DNA of 64,000 bases from Pseudomonas sp. MAG733B (GCF_036884845.1 NZ_CP145732.1:1116001-1180000), one strand, 5' to 3'. Positions 9,341 through 20,039 are shown, counted from the first letter of the stretch. Made by a program: numbers and translations. The notes: generated from the letters alone by a model not told the origin.

Positions 9341-9787
9341 ATGTTTGCCAAACTTGTTGCGGTATCCCTGCTGACACTGGCCAGCAGCCAATTGATGGCT
9401 GCCGAGTGCAAAGTCACCGTTGACTCCACTGACCAAATGTCCTTCAACACCAAGGCCATTGAGATCGACAAGAGCTGCAAAACCTTCACCGTCGAACTGA
9501 CCCACTCCGGCAGCTTGCCGAAAAACGTCATGGGCCATAACTGGGTGCTGAGTAAAGAAGCCGACATGCAGCCGATCGCCACCGACGGCCTGAGCGCCGG
9601 CATCGACAAGCAGTACCTGAAGGAAGGCGATGCGCGCGTGATCGCCCATACCAAAATCATCGGCGCCAAGGAAACCGACTCGGTGACCTTCGATGTGTCG
9701 AAGCTTGATGCCAACGAAAAATACGGCTTCTTCTGCTCGTTCCCGGGCCACATCTCGATGATGAAAGGCACGGTTACCCTGAAGTAA
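9341..9787 (+). CDS. azu: Azurin precursor (periplasmic blue copper protein)
   Basis: The protein has 148 aa: a 20-residue signal peptide ([20 protein letters not shown]) and a 128-residue mature protein, the exact family length. All type-1 copper ligands are present in precursor numbering: His66 (with Gly65), Cys132, His137 and axial Met141 ([12 protein letters not shown]). The disulphide Cys23-Cys46 is also kept. Azurin carries single electrons in the periplasm, classically between cytochromes and nitrite reductase or in redox-stress responses. GGAG precedes the ATG by about eight bases. It is a single-gene unit ended by REP elements and a bidirectional terminator shared with nadE. Confidence 0.97.
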   Translation: MFAKLVAVSLLTLASSQLMAAECKVTVDSTDQMSFNTKAIEIDKSCKTFTVELTHSGSLPKNVMGHNWVLSKEADMQPIATDGLSAGIDKQYLKEGDARVIAHTKIIGAKETDSVTFDVSKLDANEKYGFFCSFPGHISMMKGTVTLK

Positions 9788-9809
9788 TCAGGCACACCGC
9801 GGCATCGTT

Positions 9810-9901
9810 CATCGCTGGCAAGCCAGCTCCCACAAGGTTCTATGTCGGACACAATGTTTGTGAGCACCTGAAACCCTGTGGGAGCGAGCTTGCTCGCGAT
9901 G
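9810..9901. repeat. Mixed REP pair: two different half-families
   Basis: CATCGCTGGCAAGCCAGCTC(CCACA) at 9810-9834 faces TGTGGGAGCGAGCTTGCTCG(CGATG) at 9877-9901. The two arms belong to different REP subfamilies and differ in the palindrome core, unlike most other doublets here, which have matching arms. Confidence 0.75.
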
Positions 9902-9937
9902 GGGCCATCAACATCGACAAAGGTGTTGGCCAAAGAA

Positions 9938-9972
9938 AAGCCCGCTGAGGATCGATCCTCAGCGGGCTTTTT
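9938..9972. terminator. Bidirectional terminator between azu and nadE
   Basis: AAGCCCGCTGAGG-atcgat-CCTCAGCGGGCTT is a 13-bp stem with T runs on the plus side and A runs on the other. It serves convergent azu (plus) and nadE (minus). Confidence 0.88.
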
Positions 9973-9986
9973 CATTCACTCACGCC

Positions 9987-10814
9987 TCAAGGCGCAAACG
10001 GCATCACCCGCTTGTGATGCGTCTTGTTGTACGTGCTGACGATGATCTTGAACGCTTCCTCACGTACCGGCTGGCCATGCAGGAAAGCGTCGATCTCGGC
10101 GTAGGTCACGCCGTGGGACGCTTCGTCCGGCTTGCCCGGCGACAGGTCTTCAAGGTCGGCGGTCGGGACTTTTTCCACCAGCGATTCCGGTGCGCCAAAG
10201 CTGCGCGCAATCGCCCGGACCTGGTTTTTCACCAGGCCGCTGAGCGGTGCCAGGTCGCAGGCGCCGTCACCGAACTTGGTGAAGAAACCCATCACCGCTT
10301 CCGCCGCGTGGTCGGTGCCGATCACCAGGCCGTGGGCGGCGCCAGCGATGGTGTACTGGGCGACCATGCGCATCCGCGCCTTGGTGTTGCCGAGCACGAA
10401 ATCCACCGAGACTGCGTGCTTGCCTTCGAACGCCGCCACTTCATTGGCCAGAGATTTGACTGCCGGACCGATGTTCACGGTGTGGCGCTCGTCCGGGTTG
10501 ATGAAATCCACCGAAGCCTGGGCATCGTGTTCATCGAACTGGGTCTCGTACGGCAGGCGCACGGCGATGAACTTGTAGCTGCCGTCACCCGTGCGCTGGC
10601 GCAGTTCACGCATGGCGCGCTGGGCCAGCAGGCCGGCGGTCAGGGAGTCGACACCGCCGCTGATGCCCAGCACCAGCGTCTTGAGCCCGGAATTGACCAG
10701 GCAGTCCTGGATGAAGGTAATGCGTCGGGCGACTTCAGCCTCGAGGGCGGCGTCATCGGCGAACGGCGGTTGAACCTTGAGCTGCTCAGCAATCTCACGC
10801 TGTACGGCTTGCAT
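9987..10814 (-). CDS. nadE: NH3-dependent NAD synthetase
   Basis: The protein has 275 aa. It carries the ATP-pyrophosphatase P-loop SGGVDS (52-57) and lacks the N-terminal glutaminase domain, so it should use ammonia. It converts nicotinic acid adenine dinucleotide to NAD with [23 protein letters not shown] and [15 protein letters not shown] are typical of the family. AAGGAG lies seven bases before the ATG. The gene starts four bases after the pncB stop, so the two salvage enzymes form an operon. Confidence 0.96.
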   Translation of the reverse strand: MQAVQREIAEQLKVQPPFADDAALEAEVARRITFIQDCLVNSGLKTLVLGISGGVDSLTAGLLAQRAMRELRQRTGDGSYKFIAVRLPYETQFDEHDAQASVDFINPDERHTVNIGPAVKSLANEVAAFEGKHAVSVDFVLGNTKARMRMVAQYTIAGAAHGLVIGTDHAAEAVMGFFTKFGDGACDLAPLSGLVKNQVRAIARSFGAPESLVEKVPTADLEDLSPGKPDEASHGVTYAEIDAFLHGQPVREEAFKIIVSTYNKTHHKRVMPFAP

Positions 10815-10818
10815 GAAT

Positions 10819-12045
10819 TCACTCCTTGCTTGATGTGCTGGAAAGGGCGGCAGGAACCTGGAAAACGTGTCGCAAATAGGCGACGAAATTCGGGTCTTTA
10901 CAGTGAGTCTTGCCTGGCTCGTCGGAGATCTTCGCCACCGGCGCGCCGTTGCAGGCGGTCATTTTAAGCACGATGCTCATCGGTTCGACACCCGGAATGT
11001 CACAGGTCAGGTTGGTGCCGATGCCGAAGCTGACATTGATCCGACCACGCAGCGCCCGGAATATTTCCAGTGCCTTGGGCAGCGTCAGGCTGTCGGAAAA
11101 GGTCAGGGTCTTGCTCATCGGGTCGATGCCGAGCTTGTGGTAGTGGGCGATGGCTTTTTCCGCCCACACCACGGGATCACCGGAATCATGGCGCAAGCCG
11201 TCGAAGAGCTTGGCGAAAAACAGGTCGAAATCGCCGAGAAAGGCATCCATGGTGATGCAGTCGGTCAGGGCGATCCCCAGCAAACCGCGATACTCGCGGA
11301 CCCAGCAATCGAGGGCGGCAATCTGACTGTCGATCAATCGCGGGCCGAGTTGCTGGTGAGCCATGATCCATTCGTGGGCCATGGTGCCCAGCGGTTTCAT
11401 GTCCAGTTCCCGGGACAAGTGTACGTTGCTGGTGCCGACGAAACGGCCGGGGAAATCGTGCTTGAGCACGTTCACCACTTCTTCCTGCACGCGGTACGAA
11501 AAGCGCCGGCGCGTGCCGAAATCGGCTACCTGCAATTCGGACAATTCGTCGCTGCTGGCGTTGGCAGTGAGCCAGTCGAACTTGCGATAGAGCTGCTCGC
11601 GGGCCTGCTCGAGGACGATTTCCCGGTAGCGATAGCGGTTACGCACTTCGCTGACGATCGCCAGTATCGGCACTTCGAACAGGATCACATGCAACCACGG
11701 CCCGCGCAGGCGGATAAACAGCTCGCCGTTTTCGATGCCGGTGTGGATGTAGCGCAAGTTGAAGCGAAACAGCCCGAGAAAGCGCAGGAAATCCGGTTTC
11801 AGGAAGCTGATGCGCTCCAGAAAGCTCAACTGGTCGGCGCTCAGGCTCAACTCGGCCAGGCGCTCGATCTGGAAACGGATCTCCGCCAGGTACGGGCGCA
11901 AATCCTCACTGTTACGGCAACGAAACTCCCATTCGACTTCGACGTTAGGGTAGTTGTGCAGCACCGCCTGCATCATCGTCAGTTTGTAGAAGTCGGTGTC
12001 GAGCAGGTTCTGCACGATGCGATCGGCAAACACACTCTCGCTCAT
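10819..12045 (-). CDS. pncB: Nicotinate phosphoribosyltransferase
   Basis: The protein has 408 aa and begins [27 protein letters not shown], typical of PncB. It makes nicotinate mononucleotide from nicotinate, PRPP and ATP, the first committed step of the Preiss-Handler salvage route. Internal matches include [14 protein letters not shown] and [16 protein letters not shown]. The ATG at 12045 is preferred to a codon six residues upstream because it gives the family N-terminus and GGAG precedes it. It is first in the operon with nadE. Confidence 0.95.
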   Translation of the reverse strand: MSESVFADRIVQNLLDTDFYKLTMMQAVLHNYPNVEVEWEFRCRNSEDLRPYLAEIRFQIERLAELSLSADQLSFLERISFLKPDFLRFLGLFRFNLRYIHTGIENGELFIRLRGPWLHVILFEVPILAIVSEVRNRYRYREIVLEQAREQLYRKFDWLTANASSDELSELQVADFGTRRRFSYRVQEEVVNVLKHDFPGRFVGTSNVHLSRELDMKPLGTMAHEWIMAHQQLGPRLIDSQIAALDCWVREYRGLLGIALTDCITMDAFLGDFDLFFAKLFDGLRHDSGDPVVWAEKAIAHYHKLGIDPMSKTLTFSDSLTLPKALEIFRALRGRINVSFGIGTNLTCDIPGVEPMSIVLKMTACNGAPVAKISDEPGKTHCKDPNFVAYLRHVFQVPAALSSTSSKE

Positions 12046-12085
12046 AACGGGGGTTCTCCACATTCAATAGAGCTAGTGGCGCATA

Positions 12086-13024
12086 TCAGTGGTGAGGATT
12101 GCCAGCGATTTTTGCGTTGTCGGTGGTAGCGGGGTGGTCAACCTGCTCCAGCATCCACTTCACAAAATCCCGCACCTTCGGCACTTCCGCCGAATGCTCC
12201 GGATACGCCAGGTAATAGGCATCGGTGCTGGGCATTGCATGCTGCCAGGGAATGACCAGTTTGCCTTCGGCCAGTTCCTCTTCCACCAGAAAGCGGGGCA
12301 GCAATGCGACGCCGCAGCCGACCTGTGCGGCGCGGATGCACATGTAGAAGGTTTCGAAGCGCGGGCCGTGGTAGCTGTGTTCGGTGTGGTAGCCCTGACT
12401 GTCGAACCAGTCATGCCAGCCCTGAGGGCGTGAGGCGTTTTGCAGCAGGACCAGGTCGGTGAGTTGCGTCGGGTCGGTGAATGGCTCGGCCGGCAGGCTA
12501 CCGGGAGCGCAGACCGGTACCAGTTCTTCGCTGAACAACTTCAGGCATTCGGTGCCGGGCCGTGAGCCCTGGCCAAAATAGAACGCCAGGTCGCTGCGGC
12601 CTTGCAGCAGATCGTCGGCTTCCTGTTCGCTGCACAGGTCCAGGTGAATCGACGGATGGCGCAGGCGCCAGCCTTTCAGCCGTGGCACCAGCCAGCGTGC
12701 GCCGAATGTCGGGGGCGTCGAGACGCGCAGGACTTCAGTTTCGCCACCGTAGGATCGCAGGTAATGGGTCGACATCTCGACCTGCGTGAGGATTTTTCGT
12801 ACTTCCACTAGGTACAAATCGCCCGCCGGGGTCATTTGCAGGCGTCGACGCACCCGGCGAAACAGCAAGTGCTGCAGCAGCTCTTCCAGTTGCGCGACCT
12901 GCTTGCTGACGGCGCTCTGGGTCAGGTTCAGTTCTTCGGCGGCCCGGGTGAAGCTCAGATGCCGGGTCACGGCTTCGAAACACTGCAGGGCAGCGATCGA
13001 TGGCAAATAGCGTTTGTTCAGCAT
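12086..13024 (-). CDS. LysR family regulator divergent from amaB
   Basis: The protein has 312 aa. An N-terminal winged helix-turn-helix (LSFTRAAEELNLTQSAVSKQVAQLEE, about residues 23-48) precedes a LysR substrate-binding domain of GcvA-like type. AAAGGA lies six bases before the ATG. It is divergently transcribed from amaB with 175 bases between the two starts, the usual arrangement for a LysR protein controlling its neighbour, so it probably responds to a lysine-pipecolate intermediate. The co-inducer is not known from sequence. Confidence 0.9.
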   Translation of the reverse strand: MLNKRYLPSIAALQCFEAVTRHLSFTRAAEELNLTQSAVSKQVAQLEELLQHLLFRRVRRRLQMTPAGDLYLVEVRKILTQVEMSTHYLRSYGGETEVLRVSTPPTFGARWLVPRLKGWRLRHPSIHLDLCSEQEADDLLQGRSDLAFYFGQGSRPGTECLKLFSEELVPVCAPGSLPAEPFTDPTQLTDLVLLQNASRPQGWHDWFDSQGYHTEHSYHGPRFETFYMCIRAAQVGCGVALLPRFLVEEELAEGKLVIPWQHAMPSTDAYYLAYPEHSAEVPKVRDFVKWMLEQVDHPATTDNAKIAGNPHH

Positions 13025-13199
13025 GGGCGGTCCTTTGTTCTTGTCTCTTTATTGCCAGCAATGCACAGCATGAATAAACGGAATGATATCTCTCTTAAAG
13101 GTCGTTTGTTGAGTAACCTCGGGGGAGCTAAAACTACAGGTCTGATCAGCCGTGATTTTCCGGCTGCACCCGTTCCGTTTTTTGCTTGAGGAGTGACCC

Positions 13200-14690
13200 A
13201 TGGTTGCCGCATTGCTTGATCGTCTTGGTGTGAACCCGGCCCTGTACCAGAACGGCAAAGTGCCGGTACATTCGCCCATCGACGGCAGTCGCATCGCCGC
13301 TGTGAACTGGGAAGGCGCCGCCGAAGTCGAGCAGCACATCAGTCGCGCAGATCATGCGTTCGAACTGTGGCGCAAGGTTCCGGCGCCGCGTCGTGGCGAA
13401 CTGGTGCGTCAACTGGGCGACATTCTGCGTGAATATAAAGCCGATCTCGGCGAGCTGGTGTCCTGGGAAGCCGGCAAGATCACTCAGGAAGGCCTGGGTG
13501 AAGTTCAGGAAATGATCGACATCTGCGATTTCGCCGTCGGCCTGTCCCGCCAGTTGTATGGTTTGACCATCGCCTCCGAGCGTCCTGGCCACCACATGCG
13601 TGAAACCTGGCATCCGCTGGGCGTCGTTGGCGTGATCAGTGCGTTCAACTTCCCGGTCGCGGTCTGGGCCTGGAACGCCACGTTGGCGCTGGTCTGCGGC
13701 AACCCGGTGATCTGGAAACCGTCGGAAAAAACCCCGCTGACCGCACTGGCCTGCCAAGCGCTGTTCGATCGCGTGCTGAAGAACTTCAGCGATGCGCCGC
13801 CGCACCTGAGCCAAGTCATCATCGGTGGCCGCGATGCCGGCGAAGCGCTGGTCGACGACCCGCGTGTCGCGCTGGTCAGCGCCACCGGCAGCACCCGCAT
13901 GGGCCGCGAAGTGGCGCCGAAAATCGCCGCACGTTTCGCCCGCAGCATTCTGGAGCTGGGCGGTAACAACGCAATGATCCTCGGTCCAAGCGCCGATCTG
14001 GACATGGCCGTTCGCGCGATCCTGTTCAGCGCAGTCGGCACCGCCGGTCAGCGTTGCACCACGCTGCGTCGCCTGATTGCTCACGAATCGGTGAAAGAAG
14101 AAATCGTCACCCGCCTGAAAGCCGCCTACTCCAAAGTACGTATCGGCCATCCGCTGGAAGGCAATTTGGTCGGTCCGCTGATCGACAAGCAAAGCTTCGA
14201 AAACATGCAGGACGCGCTGGAACAAGCGCTGAGCGAAGGCGGCCGGGTGTTCGGCGGCAAGCGCCAGCTGGAAGACAAATTCCCCAATGCCTACTACGTT
14301 TCGCCAGCCATCGTCGAAATGCCGGAGCAGAGCGACGTGGTCTGCCACGAAACCTTTGCGCCGATCCTCTACGTGGTCGGTTACAGCGATTTCAACGAAG
14401 CACTGCGCCTGAACAACGCCGTGCCACAAGGCTTGTCCTCGTGCATCTTCACCACCGACGTGCGTGAAGCGGAGCAGTTCATGTCGGCGGTGGGCAGCGA
14501 CTGCGGCATCGCCAACGTCAACATCGGCCCGAGCGGTGCGGAAATCGGCGGCGCATTTGGTGGCGAGAAAGAAACCGGCGGTGGTCGTGAGTCGGGCTCC
14601 GACGCATGGCGCGGCTACATGCGCCGTCAGACCAACACCGTGAACTACTCGCTGGAGTTGCCGTTGGCGCAGGGCATTACGTTCGACTGA
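13200..14690 (+). CDS. amaB: L-aminoadipate-semialdehyde dehydrogenase (ALDH7 type)
   Basis: The protein has 496 aa. It is an ALDH7-family (antiquitin-like) dehydrogenase with catalytic Cys286 (TAGQRCTTLRR), general base Glu252 (LELGGNN), Asn150 (SAFNFPVAVWAWN) and NAD-site Lys173 (VIWKPSEKTP). With the pipecolate oxidase gene immediately after it and a LysR gene before it, the order matches the amaB-amaA locus of P. putida. It oxidises 2-aminoadipate 6-semialdehyde to 2-aminoadipate in D-lysine/L-pipecolate breakdown. A REP doublet separates it from amaA, which may lower or uncouple downstream expression. Confidence 0.93.
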   Translation: MVAALLDRLGVNPALYQNGKVPVHSPIDGSRIAAVNWEGAAEVEQHISRADHAFELWRKVPAPRRGELVRQLGDILREYKADLGELVSWEAGKITQEGLGEVQEMIDICDFAVGLSRQLYGLTIASERPGHHMRETWHPLGVVGVISAFNFPVAVWAWNATLALVCGNPVIWKPSEKTPLTALACQALFDRVLKNFSDAPPHLSQVIIGGRDAGEALVDDPRVALVSATGSTRMGREVAPKIAARFARSILELGGNNAMILGPSADLDMAVRAILFSAVGTAGQRCTTLRRLIAHESVKEEIVTRLKAAYSKVRIGHPLEGNLVGPLIDKQSFENMQDALEQALSEGGRVFGGKRQLEDKFPNAYYVSPAIVEMPEQSDVVCHETFAPILYVVGYSDFNEALRLNNAVPQGLSSCIFTTDVREAEQFMSAVGSDCGIANVNIGPSGAEIGGAFGGEKETGGGRESGSDAWRGYMRRQTNTVNYSLELPLAQGITFD

Positions 14691-14697
14691 AGGGCCT

Positions 14698-14772
14698 CAT
14701 CGCGGGCAAGCCTTGCTCCTACGGGATTTGTGTTGTGGCACATACCTGTAGGAGCAAGGCTTGCCCGCGATG
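14698..14772. repeat. REP-type doublet between amaB and amaA
   Basis: CATCGCGGGCAAGCCTTGCT(CCTAC) and its inverted copy TGTAGGAGCAAGGCTTGCCC(GCGATG) surround a 25-base spacer. Same family at 59182-59271. Confidence 0.88.
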
Positions 14773-14815
14773 CTTTTGATTTTAGTTTGTTAGGTTTCAT
14801 TTTCGGAGTCTGGCA

Positions 14816-16099
14816 ATGCCGTTACGCGAAGAGTGTCTGTGGGAAAAACTGACGCCGCAAAGGCCTGACAACGCGGCGCTCAAGGGTGAAGTAAAGGTCG
14901 ATGTCTGCGTCATCGGTGCCGGTTTTACCGGGCTGTCGGCGGCGGTGCATTTGCTGGAGCAGGGCAAGACGGTTTGTGTGCTGGAAGCCCATCGCGCCGG
15001 GCATGGCGGATCGGGGCGCAACGTTGGGCTGGTCAACGCCGGGATGTGGATTCCACCGGACGAGATCGAAGCCGGGTTTGGCGAAGCGGTCGGCAGCCAG
15101 CTCAACCGCATGCTAGGTGCGGCGCCATCACTGGTGTTCAGCCTGATCGACAAATACAACATCGATTGCCAGTTGCGCCGCGAAGGCACGCTGCACATGG
15201 CGCACAACGCCCGTGGCGAAGCGGACTTGCGCAGTCGTGAAGAACAATGGAAACGCCGTGGTGCGCCGGTGGAATTGCTCACCGGGCAGGCTTGCGAACA
15301 AGCCACGGGCACCAAGAAAATCGCCGCTGCGCTGCTCGACCGGCGTGCTGGCACACTCAACCCGATGGCCTACACCACGGGGCTGGCCAAAGCGGCCATC
15401 GGCCTCGGCGGCCAATTGTTCGATCATTCCCCGGTGACCCGACTCGAACGTCAGGGCCAGCGCTGGTCGGTGCAGACTGCTCAGGGTTCGGTACTGGCCG
15501 AGCAAGTGGTGATCGCCTCCAACGCCTACACCGAAGGTGATTGGACCGAGCTGCGGCGCAATTTCTTCCCCGGCTATTACTATCAAGTGGCGTCGGTGCC
15601 GTTGACCGAAGACGCTGCGCAGCAAATTCTGCCCGGTGGCCAGGGATCCTGGGATACCCGTCAGGTCCTGAGCAGTATTCGTCGCGATAAGGACGGGCGC
15701 CTGCTTCTTGGCAGTCTGGGTAATGGCAACCAGAAGCCGGCCTGGTTCCTCAAGGCTTGGGCCGATCGCGTCCAGCAGCATTATTTCCCCTACCTCAAAC
15801 CGGTTGAATGGGAGTGCACCTGGACCGGTTGCATCGCCTTCACCCCCGATCATCTGATGCGCCTGTTCGAACCGGCGCCCGGTTTAGTGGCAGTCACCGG
15901 CTACAACGGTCGGGGTGTGACCACAGGAACGGTCGTCGGCAAAGCCTTTGCCGATTATTTGTGTAACGGAAATCCTCAGGCGTTACCGATTCCCTTCGCT
16001 CCCATGCAGCCACTGGCCGGGGTGGGCTTGCGCAGCTGTTTATATGAGGCAGGGTTTTCGCTGTATCACGCAGGCCAGTGCTTGCGGATCGTGATCTGA
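14816..16099 (+). CDS. amaA: L-pipecolate oxidase (FAD-dependent)
   Basis: The protein has 427 aa and belongs to the DAO family of FAD oxidoreductases, with the dinucleotide fold GAGFTG (34-39) and the sequence GGSGRNVGLVNAGMW that marks sarcosine/pipecolate-type oxidases. It oxidises L-pipecolate to piperideine-6-carboxylate, which opens to the semialdehyde used by AmaB. CGGAG lies about seven bases before the ATG. It is downstream of amaB across a 125-base gap containing a REP doublet. Confidence 0.9.
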   Translation: MPLREECLWEKLTPQRPDNAALKGEVKVDVCVIGAGFTGLSAAVHLLEQGKTVCVLEAHRAGHGGSGRNVGLVNAGMWIPPDEIEAGFGEAVGSQLNRMLGAAPSLVFSLIDKYNIDCQLRREGTLHMAHNARGEADLRSREEQWKRRGAPVELLTGQACEQATGTKKIAAALLDRRAGTLNPMAYTTGLAKAAIGLGGQLFDHSPVTRLERQGQRWSVQTAQGSVLAEQVVIASNAYTEGDWTELRRNFFPGYYYQVASVPLTEDAAQQILPGGQGSWDTRQVLSSIRRDKDGRLLLGSLGNGNQKPAWFLKAWADRVQQHYFPYLKPVEWECTWTGCIAFTPDHLMRLFEPAPGLVAVTGYNGRGVTTGTVVGKAFADYLCNGNPQALPIPFAPMQPLAGVGLRSCLYEAGFSLYHAGQCLRIVI

Positions 16100-16155
16100 T
16101 TGTTGAAATTTGTTGCGGGGAGCGGCGCTTTTTCGTTCAGCAGCTAGCCTGTAAT

Positions 16156-16181
16156 GGTGCGGGTTGTAGCAGTCCCGCACC
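16156..16181. other. Perfect 8-bp inverted repeat downstream of amaA
   Basis: GGTGCGGG-ttgtagcagt-CCCGCACC. It has no T run, so it could be a weak terminator for amaA, a stem stabilising its transcript, or an operator for braC. Confidence 0.5.
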
Positions 16182-16219
16182 AGCAGTGTGCAGTTCGGTG
16201 ACGTACGTTGTTACAGGCT

Positions 16220-16321
16220 GGTTGCACGCCGTTTGGTGCCGCGGTTGCAATGATGGCGCAGAGGGGTTGCGCCTCGAAAAAAATACGGTTTCACCTTCCG
16301 CGGTTTAGACGGTTGCACGCC
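16220..16321 (+). promoter_or_regulatory. Phased GGTTGCAC repeats upstream of braC (putative activator array)
   Basis: GTTGCAC-type motifs begin at 16221, 16244, 16266, 16288 (GTTTCAC) and 16312, spaced 23, 22, 22 and 24 bases. The outer two share the 11-mer GGTTGCACGCC. The array ends about 70 bases before the sigma-54 promoter, the usual place for an enhancer-binding activator. The regulator cannot be named. Confidence 0.6.
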
Positions 16322-16390
16322 CAATGAAAATGGGTCAGAAACAGTCGAAATAACAATAAAGCAGCGACTTTTTTCAGAATAAAAAACCGA

Positions 16391-16406
16391 TGGCACGGCC
16401 CTTGCT
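16391..16406 (+). promoter_or_regulatory. Sigma-54 (RpoN) promoter of braC
   Basis: TGGCACGGCCCTTGCT matches the -24/-12 consensus TGGCACG-N4-TTGCW at every fixed position, with exactly ten bases between the GG and GC doublets. It lies 58 bases upstream of the braC start. A nitrogen- or carbon/nitrogen-responsive activator is implied. Confidence 0.85.
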
Positions 16407-16463
16407 CTGAGCATTCAGTGAAGTCGCAGTGCCAATTAAAAAAAAACCTTGGAGCACCACCTC

Positions 16464-17597
16464 ATGTCCCAGACGTTTTACAAGAAAGGCTTTCTGGCCC
16501 TCGCAGTGGCTACTGCGTTGGGTGTTTCTGCGTTTGCTCAAGCTGATGTGAAAATCGGCGTAGCGGGTCCAATGACGGGCGCCAACGCAGCATTTGGCGA
16601 GCAGTACATGAAGGGTGCACAGGCAGCAGCCGATGCGGTGAACGCAGCGGGCGGCGTAAACGGGGAAAAAATCGTACTGGTCAAGGGTGATGACGCCTGC
16701 GAACCGAAACAGGCTGTGACGGTCGCCAAGGACCTGACCAACCAGAAAGTTGCCGGCGTGGTCGGTCACTTCTGCTCCTCGTCGACCATCCCGGCCTCCG
16801 AGATCTACGACGAAGCGGGCATCATCGCCATCACTCCAGGCTCCACCAACCCACAGGTTACCGAACGCGGCCTGAGCGCCATGTTCCGTATGTGCGGTCG
16901 TGACGACCAGCAAGGCATCGTGGCCGGCGACTACATCGTCGACGTGCTCAAGGGCAAGAAGGTTGTCGTGCTGCACGACAAGGACACCTACGGCCAAGGC
17001 CTGGCTGACGCCACCAAGGCTCAACTGGTCAAGCGCGGCGTAACGCCAGTGCTGTATGAAGGCCTGACCCGTGGCGAGAAAGACTTCAGCACCATCGTGA
17101 CCAAAATCCGCGGTGCCGGCGCTGACGTCGTCTACTTCGGCGGCCTGCACCCGGAAGCCGGTCCACTGGTGCGTCAACTGCGTGAACAAGGTCTGAAAGA
17201 CGTCAAGTTCATGTCCGACGACGGCATCGTGACCGACGAACTGGTGACCACCGCTGGCGGCCCGCAATTCGTTGACGGCGTGCTGATGACCTTCGGTGCC
17301 GACCCACGCCTGCTGCCAGACAGCAAGGCCGTGGTAGACGCATTCCGCAAGGCCGGTACCGAGCCTGAAGGCTACACCCTGTACGCTTACGCTTCGGTGC
17401 AAACCCTGGCTGCAGCTTTCAACGGCGCCAAGTCCAACAAGGGCGAAGAAGCGGCTGCCTGGCTGAAGAAAAACCCGGTCAAGACCGTCATGGGCGAGAA
17501 GACCTGGGACAGCAAGGGCGACCTGAAAGTCTCCGACTACGTGGTTTACCAGTGGGACAAGGACGGCAAATACCACCAGCTGGAAAAACAGAAGTAA
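16464..17597 (+). CDS. braC: Branched-chain amino acid-binding protein
   Basis: The protein has 377 aa, with a signal peptide of about 26 residues (MSQTFYKKGFLALAVATALG through SAFAQA) before ADVKIGVAGPMTGANAAFGE, the first strand of a Leu/Ile/Val-binding protein. It is the periplasmic receptor for BraDEFG and captures leucine, isoleucine, valine and often alanine. The start at 16464 is fixed by GGAG nine bases before it. It is expressed from a sigma-54 promoter. The 240-base gap with a REP doublet before braD would allow the receptor to be made in excess over the membrane components. Confidence 0.95.
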   Translation: MSQTFYKKGFLALAVATALGVSAFAQADVKIGVAGPMTGANAAFGEQYMKGAQAAADAVNAAGGVNGEKIVLVKGDDACEPKQAVTVAKDLTNQKVAGVVGHFCSSSTIPASEIYDEAGIIAITPGSTNPQVTERGLSAMFRMCGRDDQQGIVAGDYIVDVLKGKKVVVLHDKDTYGQGLADATKAQLVKRGVTPVLYEGLTRGEKDFSTIVTKIRGAGADVVYFGGLHPEAGPLVRQLREQGLKDVKFMSDDGIVTDELVTTAGGPQFVDGVLMTFGADPRLLPDSKAVVDAFRKAGTEPEGYTLYAYASVQTLAAAFNGAKSNKGEEAAAWLKKNPVKTVMGEKTWDSKGDLKVSDYVVYQWDKDGKYHQLEKQK

Positions 17598-17630
17598 GGG
17601 CTGACTCGATCAATTGACCCACAGTTCTCC

Positions 17631-17720
17631 TGTGGGAGCGAGCCTGCTCGCGATGACGGACTGACAGGCAACACATTCGTTGAATGTTAAACCGCTATCG
17701 CGAGCAGGCTCGCTCCTACA
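17631..17720. repeat. REP-type doublet between braC and braD
   Basis: TGTGGGAGCGAGCCTGCTCG(CGATG) faces the inverted CTATCGCGAGCAGGCTCGCT(CCTACA). It lies 33 bases after the braC stop. Confidence 0.88.
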
Positions 17721-17837
17721 GGGGGCGGTGGTGTGTCGGCTGATTCTGGCTGACATTGCTCCGACGTAAATCTGTATTTTCCTTAGAAGAACCGCACCCC
17801 CACAGGTGTGCAGGCTCTCATTGCGTGAGATTGCGTT

Positions 17838-18752
<915 letters not shown>

Positions 18753-18755
18753 GCG

Positions 18756-20039
18756 ATGTCTTCAACCACTAAAAAAACCATTGATATCAAAAAAAGTCTG
18801 GTTGACGCGATTCTTGCCGGCCTCATCGCCCTGATTGTGTTCGGGCCGATTGTCGGCGTCGTTCTCGATGGCTATGGCTTCAACCTGGAAACCACCCGGG
18901 TGGCGTGGATTGTCGCCATCGTCATGGCCGGTCGCTTTGCCCTGAGCATGTTCCTGCAAACCCCCAAGGGCCTGAGAATCCTCGAAGGTTTTGAGTCCAC
19001 TGGTTCCGGGGTTCATGTACTCGCGCCTGACTACAAGTCCCGTCTGCGCTGGATCATCCCGCTGATGATCGTCCTCGCCGTGGTGTTCCCGTTCTTCTCC
19101 AACTCCTACCTGCTGGGCGTGGTCATCCTCGGGCTGATCTACGTACTGCTGGGCCTGGGGCTGAACATCGTGGTCGGCCTGGCCGGCCTGCTCGACCTGG
19201 GTTACGTGGCGTTCTACGCCATCGGTGCCTACGGCCTGGCGCTCGGTTATCAGTACCTGGGATTGGGTTTCTGGACGGTGCTGCCGCTGGCGGCGATCAC
19301 GGCGGGCCTGGCCGGCTGCATCCTCGGCTTCCCGGTGCTGCGCCTGCACGGTGACTACCTGGCGATCGTGACCCTGGGCTTCGGTGAAATCATCCGACTG
19401 ATCCTCAACAACTGGTTGTCGCTGACCGGCGGTCCGAACGGAATGCCGGCACCACTGCCGACCTTCTTCGGCCTGGAGTTCGGCAAGCGGGCGAAGGACG
19501 GCGGCGTACCGTTCCATGAGTTCTTCGGCATCGCCTACAACCCGGACGTGAAGTACTACTTCATTTATGCGGTGTTGTTCCTGGTGGTTCTTGGCGTGCT
19601 GTACATCAAGCATCGCCTGACGCGCATGCCTGTGGGCCGTGCCTGGGAAGCGCTGCGCGAAGATGAAATCGCCTGCCGGTCCATGGGCCTGAACCACGTG
19701 CTGGTCAAGCTCTCGGCATTCACCATCGGTGCATCGACGGCGGGTCTGGCCGGCGTGTTCTTCGCCACCTATCAAGGTTTCGTCAACCCGACCTCGTTCA
19801 CCTTCTTCGAGTCCGCCCTGATCCTCGCCATCGTGGTACTGGGTGGCATGGGCTCGACCATCGGCGTGGTGATAGCGGCTTTCGTACTGACCGTCGCCCC
19901 GGAGCTGCTGCGTGGCTTCGCCGAATACCGCGTGTTGCTGTTCGGTGTCCTGATGGTGTTGATGATGATCTGGCGACCACGCGGCCTGATTCGGATCAGC
20001 CGTACCGGTGTGACCCCGCGTAAAGGAGTAGCGCCATGA
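18756..20039 (+). CDS. braE: Branched-chain amino acid ABC transporter permease (LivM type)
   Basis: The protein has 427 aa. A 90-residue N-terminal extension with two hydrophobic segments precedes the conserved LivM core (LGLGLNIVVGLAGLLDLGYV, GGPNGMPAPLPTFFG, AWEALREDEIACRSMGLN, which includes the EAA-type loop). It forms the translocation pathway with BraD. The stop overlaps the braF start by four bases (ATGA). Confidence 0.95.
   Translation: MSSTTKKTIDIKKSLVDAILAGLIALIVFGPIVGVVLDGYGFNLETTRVAWIVAIVMAGRFALSMFLQTPKGLRILEGFESTGSGVHVLAPDYKSRLRWIIPLMIVLAVVFPFFSNSYLLGVVILGLIYVLLGLGLNIVVGLAGLLDLGYVAFYAIGAYGLALGYQYLGLGFWTVLPLAAITAGLAGCILGFPVLRLHGDYLAIVTLGFGEIIRLILNNWLSLTGGPNGMPAPLPTFFGLEFGKRAKDGGVPFHEFFGIAYNPDVKYYFIYAVLFLVVLGVLYIKHRLTRMPVGRAWEALREDEIACRSMGLNHVLVKLSAFTIGASTAGLAGVFFATYQGFVNPTSFTFFESALILAIVVLGGMGSTIGVVIAAFVLTVAPELLRGFAEYRVLLFGVLMVLMMIWRPRGLIRISRTGVTPRKGVAP

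Noticed and set aside
16220..16240. NtrC site upstream of braC
   Set aside because: GCAC and GTGC half-sites are present but separated by eight bases instead of seven and without the usual inner A/T positions. The phased repeat interpretation fits better.
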